A DNA stretch of 64,000 nt from Cellulophaga fucicola (GTDB taxonomy: Bacteria > Bacteroidota > Bacteroidia > Flavobacteriales > Flavobacteriaceae), in assembly GCF_900119145.1 (NCBI RefSeq), contig NZ_FPIY01000002.1:627579-691578 (forward strand). Reading direction: 5' to 3'. The stretch's first letter is position 1, and each line of letters begins with the position of its first letter. The translations under genes were made by a program, and so were the position numbers. This document shows positions 26,806 through 35,277 of this stretch, piece after piece. The notes beneath the pieces were generated by a model, which saw nothing but the letters and a program-made list of their open reading frames with translations, made no database searches and was not told the origin of the DNA.

Positions 26806-27798
26806 ATGAATCGAAGAAAGTTTTTAAAAAATTCATCTTTAAGCACAGCCGGAATTATATCTGCTCCAATTTTAGCTTCCTGTGAAAACAAAAAGCCAGT
26901 TGCAGCTATAGAGGAATCAAAAACAATTAAACCTATAGCTATTTGCACCTGGAATTTTAAAAATGCAAATGACAAAGCCTGGGATGTTCTTGCTAAAGGC
27001 GGAAATTCTTTAGACGCAGTAGAGCAAGGCGTAATGATTGAAGAGGCCGACATAAACAACAACACAGTAGGTATTGGCGGAAGACCAGATCGTGATGGAA
27101 ATGTAACTTTAGATGCCTGCATTATGGACAAAGATGGGAATTGCGGAGCTGTAGTTTACCTACAGAATATTGTACACCCTGTTTCTGTTGCTCGTAAAGT
27201 AATGGAAAAAACACCACACATAATTTTAGCAGGTAAAGGCGCAGAACAGTTTGCATATGAGCAAGGGTTTAAAAAAGAAAACTTACTTACTGAGAAATCT
27301 AAAAACGATTGGCTAGAATGGAAAAAGACTTCTAGATACGAAACCATTATTAACATAGAGAACCACGACACTATTGGAATGCTAGCAATGGACAAAAATG
27401 GAGACATTTCTGGAGCTTGTACCACTAGCGGCATGGCATATAAAGTTGGCGGTCGGGTTGGCGACTCCCCTATTATTGGCGCTGGTTTATTTGTAGATAA
27501 TGAGGTTGGTGGCGCAACAGCAACCGGTGTTGGCGAAGAAGTAATAAGAACGGTTGGCAGTTTTTTAATTGTAGAATTAATGCGCCAAGGAAAATCACCA
27601 CAAGAAGCCTGCGAAGAGGGCGTTAAAAGAATTATGGCTAAAAACAAAAACCGAGAAGATTTTCAAATAGGCTTTTTAGCAATGAATAAAAAAGGAGAAA
27701 CAGGCGGTTATTGTGTACATCCAGGTTTTACATACCGTAAGGCTACTATCGAAAATAACACCAACGAACAAGTAAATTCTTTTTACAAGAAAGACTAA
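26806..27798 (+). CDS. Glycosylasparaginase (N4-(beta-N-acetylglucosaminyl)-L-asparaginase), exported lipoprotein
   Basis: N-terminal-nucleophile hydrolase that removes Asn-linked GlcNAc, matching Elizabethkingia/Flavobacterium glycosylasparaginases. The longer reading frame starts at 26743, but the ATG at 26806 gives MNRRKFLKN, a twin-arginine-like signal, and a lipobox LASC with Cys26, so I chose it (330 residues). The autocleavage site is HDTIGMLAMDK with the nucleophile Thr189 in this numbering; the substrate-binding GGRPDRDGN and TTSGM-GGRVGDSP stretches are present. It probably works in the periplasm or on the cell surface on glycoproteins. The gene is divergent from cutC and 48 bases upstream of polA. 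Confidence 0.93.
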   Translation: MNRRKFLKNSSLSTAGIISAPILASCENKKPVAAIEESKTIKPIAICTWNFKNANDKAWDVLAKGGNSLDAVEQGVMIEEADINNNTVGIGGRPDRDGNVTLDACIMDKDGNCGAVVYLQNIVHPVSVARKVMEKTPHIILAGKGAEQFAYEQGFKKENLLTEKSKNDWLEWKKTSRYETIINIENHDTIGMLAMDKNGDISGACTTSGMAYKVGGRVGDSPIIGAGLFVDNEVGGATATGVGEEVIRTVGSFLIVELMRQGKSPQEACEEGVKRIMAKNKNREDFQIGFLAMNKKGETGGYCVHPGFTYRKATIENNTNEQVNSFYKKD

Positions 27799-27816
27799 AT
27801 ACAAAACAACAATTAG

Positions 27817-27824
27817 TAGTTTTG
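27817..27824 (+). promoter_or_regulatory. Candidate -7 element for polA
   Basis: TAGTTTTG matches TAnnTTTG 22 bases before the polA ATG. No -33 match was found, so polA may instead be read from the upstream gene. Confidence 0.35.
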
Positions 27825-27846
27825 GCACTTAATTATAGAATATAAA

Positions 27847-30690
27847 ATGGCAGATCAAAAAAGACTTTTTTTATTAGATGCATTCGCTTTAATCTTTAGA
27901 GGATATTACGCATTTATAAAAAATCCAAGAATAAACTCAAAAGGACTAGACACATCGGCAATATTAGGCTTTACAAACTCCTTATTAGATGTAATTAAAA
28001 GAGAAAGACCAGACCATTTAGCAGTTTGTTTTGATCGTGGCGGAAGCGTAGATCGTGTAGAAATGTTTGAAGCCTACAAAGCAAATCGCGATGCCACCCC
28101 AGAAGCAATAAAACTTGCCATACCTTATATAGAAGAAATATTAAGAGCAATGCACATACCCGTAATTGTAAAAGAAGGGTATGAAGCTGATGATATCATA
28201 GGTACACTTGCCAAAAAAGCAGAAAAAGAAAACTATAAAGTTTTTATGGTTACACCAGATAAAGATTTTGCTCAGCTAGTATCTGAAAACATTTTTATGT
28301 ACAGACCTATGTTTGGTGGCGGGTACGAAACTTGGGGTATTCCTGAGGTTCAAAAAAAGTTCGAAATAGAAAGACCAGAACAAGTTATAGATTATCTAGG
28401 TATGATGGGAGATTCTGTAGATAACATTCCTGGCTTGCCTGGTGTTGGCGAAAAAACAGCAAAGAAATTTTTAGCAGCTTACGGCAGTATGGAAGGGCTA
28501 CTAGAAAATACCCATGAACTAAAGGGCAAAATGAAAGAAAAGATAGAAGCCAACAAAGAGCTTGGACTACTTTCTAAAAAACTTGCTCGCATTATGCTAG
28601 ATGTCCCAGTTGAATTTAATGAAAAGGAATACGAATTAGACCAACCAGATTTAGCAAAAGTTACTGCAATCTTTGAAGATCTAGAATTTAGAAGACTTGC
28701 AGACAATCTTATAAAAACATTTGCAACAGAAGCAACAACAAACACAACAGACAATACATCTGAAAAAGCATCTAAAAAACAAGACAAAACTAGTGCAGCA
28801 GGTGCTGGCCAGTTTTCTCTATTTGGCGGTGGAGATGCCCCATCTGCTACAGAAATACAACAAGAATTGTCTAGCAGAAAAACAAGTAAAGACATACCAC
28901 ACGTTTACCAAAGTGTAGCCCCTGGTATGGCTATGAAATTGTTTATTCAAAATTTAATGAAGCAAACTTCTGTTTGTTTTGACACAGAAACAACAGGCCT
29001 AAACCCACTTACTGCAGAACTTGTAGGCATTGCTTTTTCTTGGGAAGCTAGCAAAGGTTTTTACATTCCTTTTCCAGAAGACAGAGACCAAGCTCAAGAA
29101 CTTATAGAACAATTACGTCCGTTTTTTGAAAACGAAACAATTGAAAAAATAGGTCAGAATTTAAAGTACGATATTAAAGTATTACGCAAATACAACCTTA
29201 TTATTAAAGGAACATATTTTGACACTATGTTAGCACATTATCTTATTAACCCAGATATGAGGCACAATATGGAAGTCTTAGCCGAAACATATTTAAACTA
29301 CAGCCCTATTTCTATAACAGAGTTAATTGGCAAAAAAGGCAAAAATCAATTGTCTATGCGTCAAGTTCCTTTAGAACAACAAACAGAATATGCGGTTGAA
29401 GATGCAGATATCACCCTACAATTAGCTAGTCAATTTAGGCCGGAACTTACAGAGGCTAAAACAGAAGACCTATTTAAAGATATTGAAATTCCGCTACTAA
29501 GTGTTTTAGCAGATATGGAACTAGAAGGCATAAACCTAGATGTAGCTTTTTTAAATTCTTTATCCGAGGAACTAAATTCTGATATCAAAAATTTGGAAAC
29601 TAGCATTTACGAAGCCGCTGGCGAAGAATTTAACATAGCATCACCAAAGCAATTAGGAGAAATACTTTTTGGAAAATTAAAACTAGTAGACAAACCTAAA
29701 AAAACGAAGACAGGTCAATACTCTACAGCAGAAGACGTATTATCTTACTTAGCACAAGACCACGAAATAATTAAAAATATTATAGAGTACAGAGGTTTAG
29801 CCAAATTAAAAAGCACATACATAGATGCTTTACCAGACCAAGTAGAAGAAGTTACAGGACGTGTACACACAGACTATATGCAAACAGTTGCAGCCACAGG
29901 AAGATTAAGCAGCAACAACCCTAACCTACAAAATATACCTATACGTACAGAACGTGGCAGACAAGTAAGAAAAGCATTTATACCAAGAGATGAAAACTAC
30001 ACCTTATTAGCTGCAGATTATTCACAAATAGAACTACGTATTATTGCCGCCCTAAGTGATGAAACAACAATGATAGAAGCCTTTAAAAACGGAGAAGATA
30101 TTCACGCTTCTACTGCTTCTAAAGTATTTAATGTACCTCTAGAAGAAGTTACAAGAGAACAACGTAGCAATGCCAAAACTGTAAACTTTGGTATTATTTA
30201 TGGTGTATCTGCATTTGGACTTAGCAACCAAACAGACTTAAGCAGAGGCGAATCTAAAGAGCTTATAGAAGCATACTACGAAACCTACCCTAAGCTTAAA
30301 AAGTATATGGCTGAGCTAGTAGACTTTGCAAGAGATAATGGATATGTACAAACCGTACTAGGCAGACGTAGATATTTAAAAGATATTAATTCTAGAAACG
30401 CAGTTGTTCGTGGTGCTGCAGAACGTAACGCGGTTAATGCACCTATACAAGGTAGTGCTGCAGATATTATTAAAATTGCAATGATTAATATTCACAAGAA
30501 ACTTACACAAGGTAATTTTAAAACAAAAATGCTTTTACAAGTACATGATGAATTGGTTTTTGACGCACACAAAACAGAACTAGAAGAAGTAACTCTGCTT
30601 ATTAAAACCGAAATGGAAAACGCATACAAACTTGCCGTGCCATTAGACGTAGAAATAGGTATTGGAGAAAACTGGTTAGTTGCACACTAA
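27847..30690 (+). CDS. polA: DNA polymerase I
   Basis: Replication and repair polymerase that removes RNA primers and fills gaps. The 947 residues comprise a 5' nuclease domain (LFLLDAFALIFRGYYAF, FDRGGSVDR, GYEADDIIGT, TPDKDFAQL, GDSVDNIPGLPGVGEKTA), a low-complexity linker near 295-345, a 3'-5' exonuclease with intact DTETTGLNP and the later D residues, and the polymerase domain with DYSQIELRIIAAL, the O-helix RSNAKTVNFGIIYG and VHDELVFD. The exonuclease residues look functional, unlike in some polA proteins. It ends at the strong bidirectional terminator at 30705. Confidence 0.98.
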   Translation: MADQKRLFLLDAFALIFRGYYAFIKNPRINSKGLDTSAILGFTNSLLDVIKRERPDHLAVCFDRGGSVDRVEMFEAYKANRDATPEAIKLAIPYIEEILRAMHIPVIVKEGYEADDIIGTLAKKAEKENYKVFMVTPDKDFAQLVSENIFMYRPMFGGGYETWGIPEVQKKFEIERPEQVIDYLGMMGDSVDNIPGLPGVGEKTAKKFLAAYGSMEGLLENTHELKGKMKEKIEANKELGLLSKKLARIMLDVPVEFNEKEYELDQPDLAKVTAIFEDLEFRRLADNLIKTFATEATTNTTDNTSEKASKKQDKTSAAGAGQFSLFGGGDAPSATEIQQELSSRKTSKDIPHVYQSVAPGMAMKLFIQNLMKQTSVCFDTETTGLNPLTAELVGIAFSWEASKGFYIPFPEDRDQAQELIEQLRPFFENETIEKIGQNLKYDIKVLRKYNLIIKGTYFDTMLAHYLINPDMRHNMEVLAETYLNYSPISITELIGKKGKNQLSMRQVPLEQQTEYAVEDADITLQLASQFRPELTEAKTEDLFKDIEIPLLSVLADMELEGINLDVAFLNSLSEELNSDIKNLETSIYEAAGEEFNIASPKQLGEILFGKLKLVDKPKKTKTGQYSTAEDVLSYLAQDHEIIKNIIEYRGLAKLKSTYIDALPDQVEEVTGRVHTDYMQTVAATGRLSSNNPNLQNIPIRTERGRQVRKAFIPRDENYTLLAADYSQIELRIIAALSDETTMIEAFKNGEDIHASTASKVFNVPLEEVTREQRSNAKTVNFGIIYGVSAFGLSNQTDLSRGESKELIEAYYETYPKLKKYMAELVDFARDNGYVQTVLGRRRYLKDINSRNAVVRGAAERNAVNAPIQGSAADIIKIAMINIHKKLTQGNFKTKMLLQVHDELVFDAHKTELEEVTLLIKTEMENAYKLAVPLDVEIGIGENWLVAH

Positions 30691-30704
30691 ACAATTTATA
30701 CCAA

Positions 30705-30745
30705 TAAAAAAAGGCTCGATAGAAATTTCTATCGAGCCTTTTTTA
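30705..30745. terminator. Bidirectional terminator between polA and the lipocalin-like gene
   Basis: A perfect long palindrome with stem AAGGCTCGATAGAAA and its complement, flanked by A-run on the left and T-run on the right. It serves polA on the plus strand and the convergent gene on the minus strand. Confidence 0.94.
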
Positions 30746-30763
30746 TTACAAATTTAAACAGTG

Positions 30764-31249
30764 TTACTTTTTTGTAAAAACGACATTTAAACCTGCGTAA
30801 TTATCTTCATCTATATCTTCTCCTGCAATAGTTAATGTATTGCCATCTAAAGCTATTTTTGTAACCGTTTTATCCCCATTAGGATCCGTAATAGTTAATT
30901 CATCTTCATTTAACTCCCAAAGACCTACTAAAGTATCAGTCTGCTCAGGACAATCTACCTCTAAGCCCGTTGCCGTAGCATTAACCTCAATGTGATTTAA
31001 TTTACTTTTTCCAACAAAAGTATTATCAGCATTAAATGTATATGTAAATAAATTACACCCTTGACTTATTAAATCTTTTGCAATTTCTTGCGGCAAACTT
31101 ACGTTTGAAGACTCCTCTCTAGTAACATCGGAAATCTCCCAAGTACCTACCAAACTATTCTCTGAAAACATTTCTTTTTCACTATCTGTAGAACAAGAAA
31201 AGTTCAAAAAACAAATAGCTGCGATAAATAATATACTTTTTTTAATCAT
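30764..31249 (-). CDS. Lipocalin-like lipoprotein
   Basis: Reading from the ATG at 31247-31249 gives 161 residues beginning MIKKSILFIAAICFLNFSC, a lipoprotein signal with Cys19; an upstream in-frame Met would add 12 residues before the signal and is unlikely. After the Cys comes LVGTWEISDVTREE and later LVGLWELNEDELTITDPNGD and ALDGNTLTIAGEDID, the pattern of the Bacteroidota lipocalin-like family (DUF4923/lipocalin_5 type). Two Cys at about 76 and 98 might form a disulfide. Ligand and role unknown. It is probably on the outer membrane facing the periplasm. Confidence 0.72.
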   Translation of the reverse strand: MIKKSILFIAAICFLNFSCSTDSEKEMFSENSLVGTWEISDVTREESSNVSLPQEIAKDLISQGCNLFTYTFNADNTFVGKSKLNHIEVNATATGLEVDCPEQTDTLVGLWELNEDELTITDPNGDKTVTKIALDGNTLTIAGEDIDEDNYAGLNVVFTKK

Positions 31250-31319
31250 TTTTTTTGAGTTATTAATTCTAAATAAAAAACGCAAATTACTGTTTTATAG
31301 TATAAAACAACAATCTAAC

Positions 31320-33944
31320 TTATAAAATAAACCTATACGTAGCCTTTAATAATAGAGTATTATCCTTTTTACGATCTAATATTTGCTGATTTAAACTTCT
31401 ACCTAAAGCATCAGACGGATTAGCATCCCCCGTAAGCCCTTGTGACCAAACTAAAAATATCTCTGACCCAGGAATATACTCCCATCGCAATACCAAATTA
31501 GACCTAAACTGCACAAAAGAAAAGTCAGGATCTTCAAACTCATAGTCAGATGTTGAATCTAAATCTTCATCAACAGAATACACATCGCCAGTCTTTGTTA
31601 TTTGGCTATCACTATATAATGCAATCCTATTATCTATACTACTCGCTGTAGGATCTGCAACATAGTTAAATTTAGAATATCGACCTCTAGAAATAAAAGG
31701 TTGTCCATAATACTGTAAACTTAAATTTGGATTTAAATTATAATTTAAACGTATAGAACTACTAAATGTTTTCTGATCAATTTCTCCTAAAACATATCTA
31801 GTTGCAGCATTAATTGTACGCTGCGCTATATATTGTGTTTTGCTATTTTCTGTAGAAAACTCATTATCCATAGACAAACTAAAAGCATCTATAGGCTGAT
31901 AAGTAAACCTAAACACATATCTATTATAAGTAAATGTATTTTCTGCTCCTCTATTACCCACAAAACCCACAGTGGAGTAAAACTTTTTTCTGTTATCAGA
32001 ACCCGCAAACAATGCCAAGCCACCTTCCTTAGCAAAACGCCAACGAGGCCCACTACGCAAATGAGCATTACTATAAAAAACAGGATTATAGGTAGCCTCT
32101 ACCTCTGTCCACCAATTATTTTTATAACTAATATTACCACTAAACTCATAAGCCATCCTATTATAATTACCATCAAAATCAAAAGTAGAATACTGTCCTA
32201 ATTGTAAACGTATATTTCTATAAAAACTAGTTGGTTTTAAATACAAGCGTTGCACCTCTGCAAACTGAGTAATTTTATCTGCTTGGCGCAAAAAACCAAT
32301 ATCATTTAGCTCTAACTCCGGAGAATACCAAAGTACACCGCCCTCATAACGCCAATTACCACCACCAGCTTTACCAAACTCTAATTTACCACCAGTGCCC
32401 GTTAAAGAGGTCCTATTCTCATCGAGTTTTATATGCCCAGCATCTACTCTATTAAATAAATGTGTAATAGATTTTTGCGTTCTTGCTATAGATTCCTTAG
32501 AACCAGAAACAGTGCTTGCAACCACATTACCCTCTATATAATACTCTCTATTTTTCCAATTATGCTTAAAATCGACTCCAGCAGAAACCGCAGATTCCCG
32601 TAAAAAATCTAAATTATCTTCGAGCCTTCTGTTTGTAGAAGTAAAAATTGCACCCACATAGGAGTTTCTACTATTAAAATCTTTTTGAGCTCTTGCCACC
32701 AAATAATTAGTAAGCGGCTCCACAAGCTCGTCTCTTTTTTCTCCGTTACTATCTATTTCTGCATACATTTTACCCGTTACACTCTCTAACAAACCTAGAG
32801 ACCAACCACTTTTAGTTTTACCAGAAAATTTTGCCGCTCCAAGAATTGTAGTGTTTTTAGGAACATCCATAAATTCCCCATCTTGTAATTGCGGTCTACC
32901 ATGAGGATTACGACCTATACGCCTACTGTAAAACAAATTGTCTTGTCCGCTCGCAAATTCGTAATCAAAAATATTTTTATTTTCAACAAAAAACGGACGT
33001 TGCTCTTTAAAGAAAATCTGAAAACCATCTAAAGCAATTGCACCAGGATCAGCTTCAACCTGTCCAAAATCTGGATTTACGGTAAGATCTAAAGTTAAAT
33101 CATTTGTAATACCAATTTTTGCATCTAACCCTCCATTTAAATCAAAATCCGAACCATCTCTATAAGGATTACCTGGCTCTTTTGGGTAACTGTCGTATTG
33201 ATTAACAACAAAAGGCTGTATCTCTAATTGCTTCTGTGGTTTTATATTACGCAAGCCTCTTAGCTCGCCAAATTCACTTACATAACCAGATGATTCAAGA
33301 GGAATACGCTGCCAAATAGACCTCTCTTCTTCCCTAAAAATTCTTCTTTTAACCTGTAGACCCCAAATTTGTTCTGCAGCATCACCAAATTTTAATTGAC
33401 TAAATGGTATTTTTAATTCTGCAGTCCACCCCTCTTCATCTAACTTAGAACTACCATACCAAATAGGGTTCCAACTGCTATCCCAACTGCTACCATTTTC
33501 AGATATAAACTCGTCTCCTTTTACACCTGCAACAGTAAATGTAAATGAAAAAGCAGTTCTTTTATCGTTGTAACTATCTATGTTAATTTCTACCCAATCA
33601 CCCTGAAATCCGTCTCTTCTAGACAAACGTTTTTCAATTTTATCTAACTCACTATCATAACATTTAAATGCTATGTACAAGAATTTATCGTCGTAAATAA
33701 TTTTAAATTTAGTTGGCTGTGTAGGGGTAGTATTTTCATCTGGTCTCCATTCAACAAAATCACCTTGCCACTCTGAATTTTGCCAAGCATCGTCTGCTAA
33801 ATATCCGTCAATAATTGGAGATTTTTTATTTTCTACACTATTTGTAGTGTATACCCTTTTTGGAACTTGTATATTTGCACTTTCTTGTGAAAAAAGTGAA
33901 AAAGTAAAAAATACTATTACACTCGTTAGACTAAACTTTAACAT
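31320..33944 (-). CDS. DUF5916 outer-membrane barrel protein with CBM9-like N-terminal domain
   Basis: An 874-residue exported protein: signal peptide to about 19, an N-terminal DOMON/CBM9-like domain (PIIDGYLADDAWQNS, FKIIYDDKFLYIAFKCYD) covering about 35-230, then a long Tyr/Arg/Asn-rich region with alternating strands (for example NLSLQYYGQPFISRGRYSKF) and a final strand ending in ATYRFIL with terminal aromatic and hydrophobic residues, typical of outer-membrane barrels. The family is DUF5916; function is unknown, with a sugar or haem-type ligand guess from the CBM9-like part. The gene is single, divergent from rplM, 41 bases or more from its neighbours. Confidence 0.85.
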   Translation of the reverse strand: MLKFSLTSVIVFFTFSLFSQESANIQVPKRVYTTNSVENKKSPIIDGYLADDAWQNSEWQGDFVEWRPDENTTPTQPTKFKIIYDDKFLYIAFKCYDSELDKIEKRLSRRDGFQGDWVEINIDSYNDKRTAFSFTFTVAGVKGDEFISENGSSWDSSWNPIWYGSSKLDEEGWTAELKIPFSQLKFGDAAEQIWGLQVKRRIFREEERSIWQRIPLESSGYVSEFGELRGLRNIKPQKQLEIQPFVVNQYDSYPKEPGNPYRDGSDFDLNGGLDAKIGITNDLTLDLTVNPDFGQVEADPGAIALDGFQIFFKEQRPFFVENKNIFDYEFASGQDNLFYSRRIGRNPHGRPQLQDGEFMDVPKNTTILGAAKFSGKTKSGWSLGLLESVTGKMYAEIDSNGEKRDELVEPLTNYLVARAQKDFNSRNSYVGAIFTSTNRRLEDNLDFLRESAVSAGVDFKHNWKNREYYIEGNVVASTVSGSKESIARTQKSITHLFNRVDAGHIKLDENRTSLTGTGGKLEFGKAGGGNWRYEGGVLWYSPELELNDIGFLRQADKITQFAEVQRLYLKPTSFYRNIRLQLGQYSTFDFDGNYNRMAYEFSGNISYKNNWWTEVEATYNPVFYSNAHLRSGPRWRFAKEGGLALFAGSDNRKKFYSTVGFVGNRGAENTFTYNRYVFRFTYQPIDAFSLSMDNEFSTENSKTQYIAQRTINAATRYVLGEIDQKTFSSSIRLNYNLNPNLSLQYYGQPFISRGRYSKFNYVADPTASSIDNRIALYSDSQITKTGDVYSVDEDLDSTSDYEFEDPDFSFVQFRSNLVLRWEYIPGSEIFLVWSQGLTGDANPSDALGRSLNQQILDRKKDNTLLLKATYRFIL

Positions 33945-34110
33945 TGGTGATTATGGTTATAATTTAATAGATGGTGTAAAAATAGCACTACTGTTGCATA
34001 ATTATCTCTTTAAAACACTTTTTTTTATTAAAATCGAAAATTATAAAGCTTCGAGATTCAAGAAAATTACGGCTTTTAGAGCAAACAAAAAAAATAAACG
34101 GAAATAAGCA

Positions 34111-34141
34111 TTTGTATTTCAAGTAAATAATTGTACATTTG
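34111..34141 (+). promoter_or_regulatory. Strong sigma-A promoter of rplM-rpsI
   Basis: TTTG (34111-34114), a spacer of exactly 19, and TACATTTG (34134-34141) give a full match to the Bacteroidota consensus. Transcription would start a few bases later, leaving a leader of about 38 bases with a small CCCG-TTTAT-CGGG hairpin at 34145-34157. Confidence 0.87.
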
Positions 34142-34185
34142 CACCCCGTTTATCGGGATTAAGTAAATAATAAAAAAATATTAGT

Positions 34186-34638
34186 GTGGATACATTAAGC
34201 TACAAGACAATTTCAGCCAATAAAGCAACCGTTTCTAAGGAATGGTTATTGGTAGATGCTGAAGGAGAAACATTAGGTCGTTTCGCTTCTAAGGTTGCAA
34301 AAATCTTAAGAGGAAAGAACAAACCTAATTTTACACCACATGTGGACTGTGGGGATAACGTAATTGTTATCAATGCGGAAAAAGTTACCCTTAGCGGTAA
34401 CAAATGGCAAACTAAGACTTATATAAGACACACAGGTTACCCTGGTGGTCAAAGGTCTCAGACAGCTATTGAAATGTTGGAGAAGAACCCAGCACGTGTA
34501 GTGGAAAAATCTATTAAAGGTATGTTACCTAAAAATAGATTGGGAGCAGAACTTTTTCGTAACCTTAAAGTTTACGTAGGTCCTGATCACAACCAAGAAG
34601 CGCAAAAACCAAGAGCAATAAACTTAAAGGACTTATAA
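34186..34638 (+). CDS. rplM: Ribosomal protein L13
   Basis: The 150-residue large-subunit protein L13. Recognised by WLLVDAEGETLGRFASKVAKILRGKNKP (key residues Asp-Ala-Glu, Gly-Arg, Ala, Leu-Arg-Gly-Lys), HVDCGDNVIVINAEKV, the HTGYPGG loop and GMLPKNRLG. The start is GTG, read as Met, at 34186; no ATG upstream in frame was found. It overlaps rpsI by one base (stop TAA and ATG share an A at 34638), so translation of the two is probably coupled. A consensus promoter sits 45 bases upstream. Confidence 0.97.
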   Translation: MDTLSYKTISANKATVSKEWLLVDAEGETLGRFASKVAKILRGKNKPNFTPHVDCGDNVIVINAEKVTLSGNKWQTKTYIRHTGYPGGQRSQTAIEMLEKNPARVVEKSIKGMLPKNRLGAELFRNLKVYVGPDHNQEAQKPRAINLKDL

Positions 34639-35024
34639 TGGAGGTAATTCATAAGATAGGCAGACGTAAAACTGCTGTTGCACGTATATACGTTTCTGAA
34701 GGAAGCGGTAATATCACAATCAACAAAAAGGATTTAAATGATTATTTCCCTACAGCTACTTTACAGTACAAAGTAAAACAACCATTTGCTTTAACTAGCA
34801 ATGAAGAGAACTTTGACGTAAAAGTAAATGTTTTCGGAGGAGGTATCACTGGACAAGCAGAAGCTATTAGATTAGCAATATCTAGAGCAATGTGCGAGGT
34901 AGATGCAGAGAACAGATTAATACTTAAGCCAGAAGGTCTTTTAACAAGAGATCCAAGAATGGTAGAGCGTAAGAAATTCGGTCAGAAAAAAGCCCGTAAG
35001 AAATTTCAATTCTCTAAACGTTAA
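34638..35024 (+). CDS. rpsI: Ribosomal protein S9
   Basis: A 128-residue small-subunit protein whose C-terminal tail reaches the P site. The family pattern is complete: HKIGRRKTAVARIYVSEGSG, GGGITGQAEAIRLAISRAM, LTRDPRMVERKKFGQKKARKKFQFSKR with the conserved terminal Lys-Arg. Its ATG overlaps the rplM stop by one base. It is followed by the hairpin cluster at 35034-35246 before rpsB. Confidence 0.98.
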   Translation: MEVIHKIGRRKTAVARIYVSEGSGNITINKKDLNDYFPTATLQYKVKQPFALTSNEENFDVKVNVFGGGITGQAEAIRLAISRAMCEVDAENRLILKPEGLLTRDPRMVERKKFGQKKARKKFQFSKR

Positions 35025-35033
35025 GAATATATT

Positions 35034-35057
35034 CCGGAACTTTGTTCCGGTTTTTTT
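35034..35057 (+). terminator. Terminator after rpsI
   Basis: CCGGAAC (35034-35040), loop TTT, GTTCCGG (35044-35050), then seven T. Only 10 bases after the rpsI stop. It is the first of a series of short-loop hairpins and may be leaky, because no consensus promoter was found between it and rpsB. Confidence 0.8.
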
Positions 35058-35059
35058 AC

Positions 35060-35246
35060 ATCAGATTTTTTCTGATTTATATACCCGTTGGCTTTGCCAA
35101 CATAACAAGTTCATTGATAGTCTTTAGAATATATCTAAAGCATAAAATTAAAACAAGTTGTCGTTGTTTTCTATTACCATAATAGAAAGCACTAGTTTAG
35201 CATCTAAATGTTAAAGACTGCATACGCACTACTTTAGCATTGCTAA
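35060..35246 (+). promoter_or_regulatory. Structured rpsB leader region: six further hairpins and a direct repeat
   Basis: Six perfect short-loop hairpins follow one another: 35060-35076 (6 bp, loop TTTTT), 35087-35101 (GTTGGC/GCCAAC, loop TTT), 35122-35140 (CTTTAGA/TCTAAAG, loop of five), 35168-35188 (9 bp, loop CCA), 35196-35208 (TTTAG/CTAAA, loop CAT) and 35234-35246 (TTAGC/GCTAA, loop ATT). A 15-base direct repeat with one mismatch (35189-35203 and 35226-35240) overlaps the last two. No gene and no clear promoter are seen. A ribosomal-protein autoregulatory or RNA-processing region is inferred. Confidence 0.6.
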
Positions 35247-35277
35247 GTAAAACGGAACGTAAACTATTACAAACAAA

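Noticed and set aside
27156-27647. 163-residue minus-strand frame opposite the asparaginase gene
   Set aside because: Antisense shadow of a confidently identified enzyme; no start context, promoter or family motif.
27821-27836. TGGCAC-like sequence before polA as a sigma-54 promoter
   Set aside because: The -24-like TGGCAC is present but there is no TTGC-type -12 element at the required spacing.
33847-34107. 86-residue plus-strand frame near rplM
   Set aside because: It overlaps the signal-peptide region of the DUF5916 gene on the other strand and has no family features.
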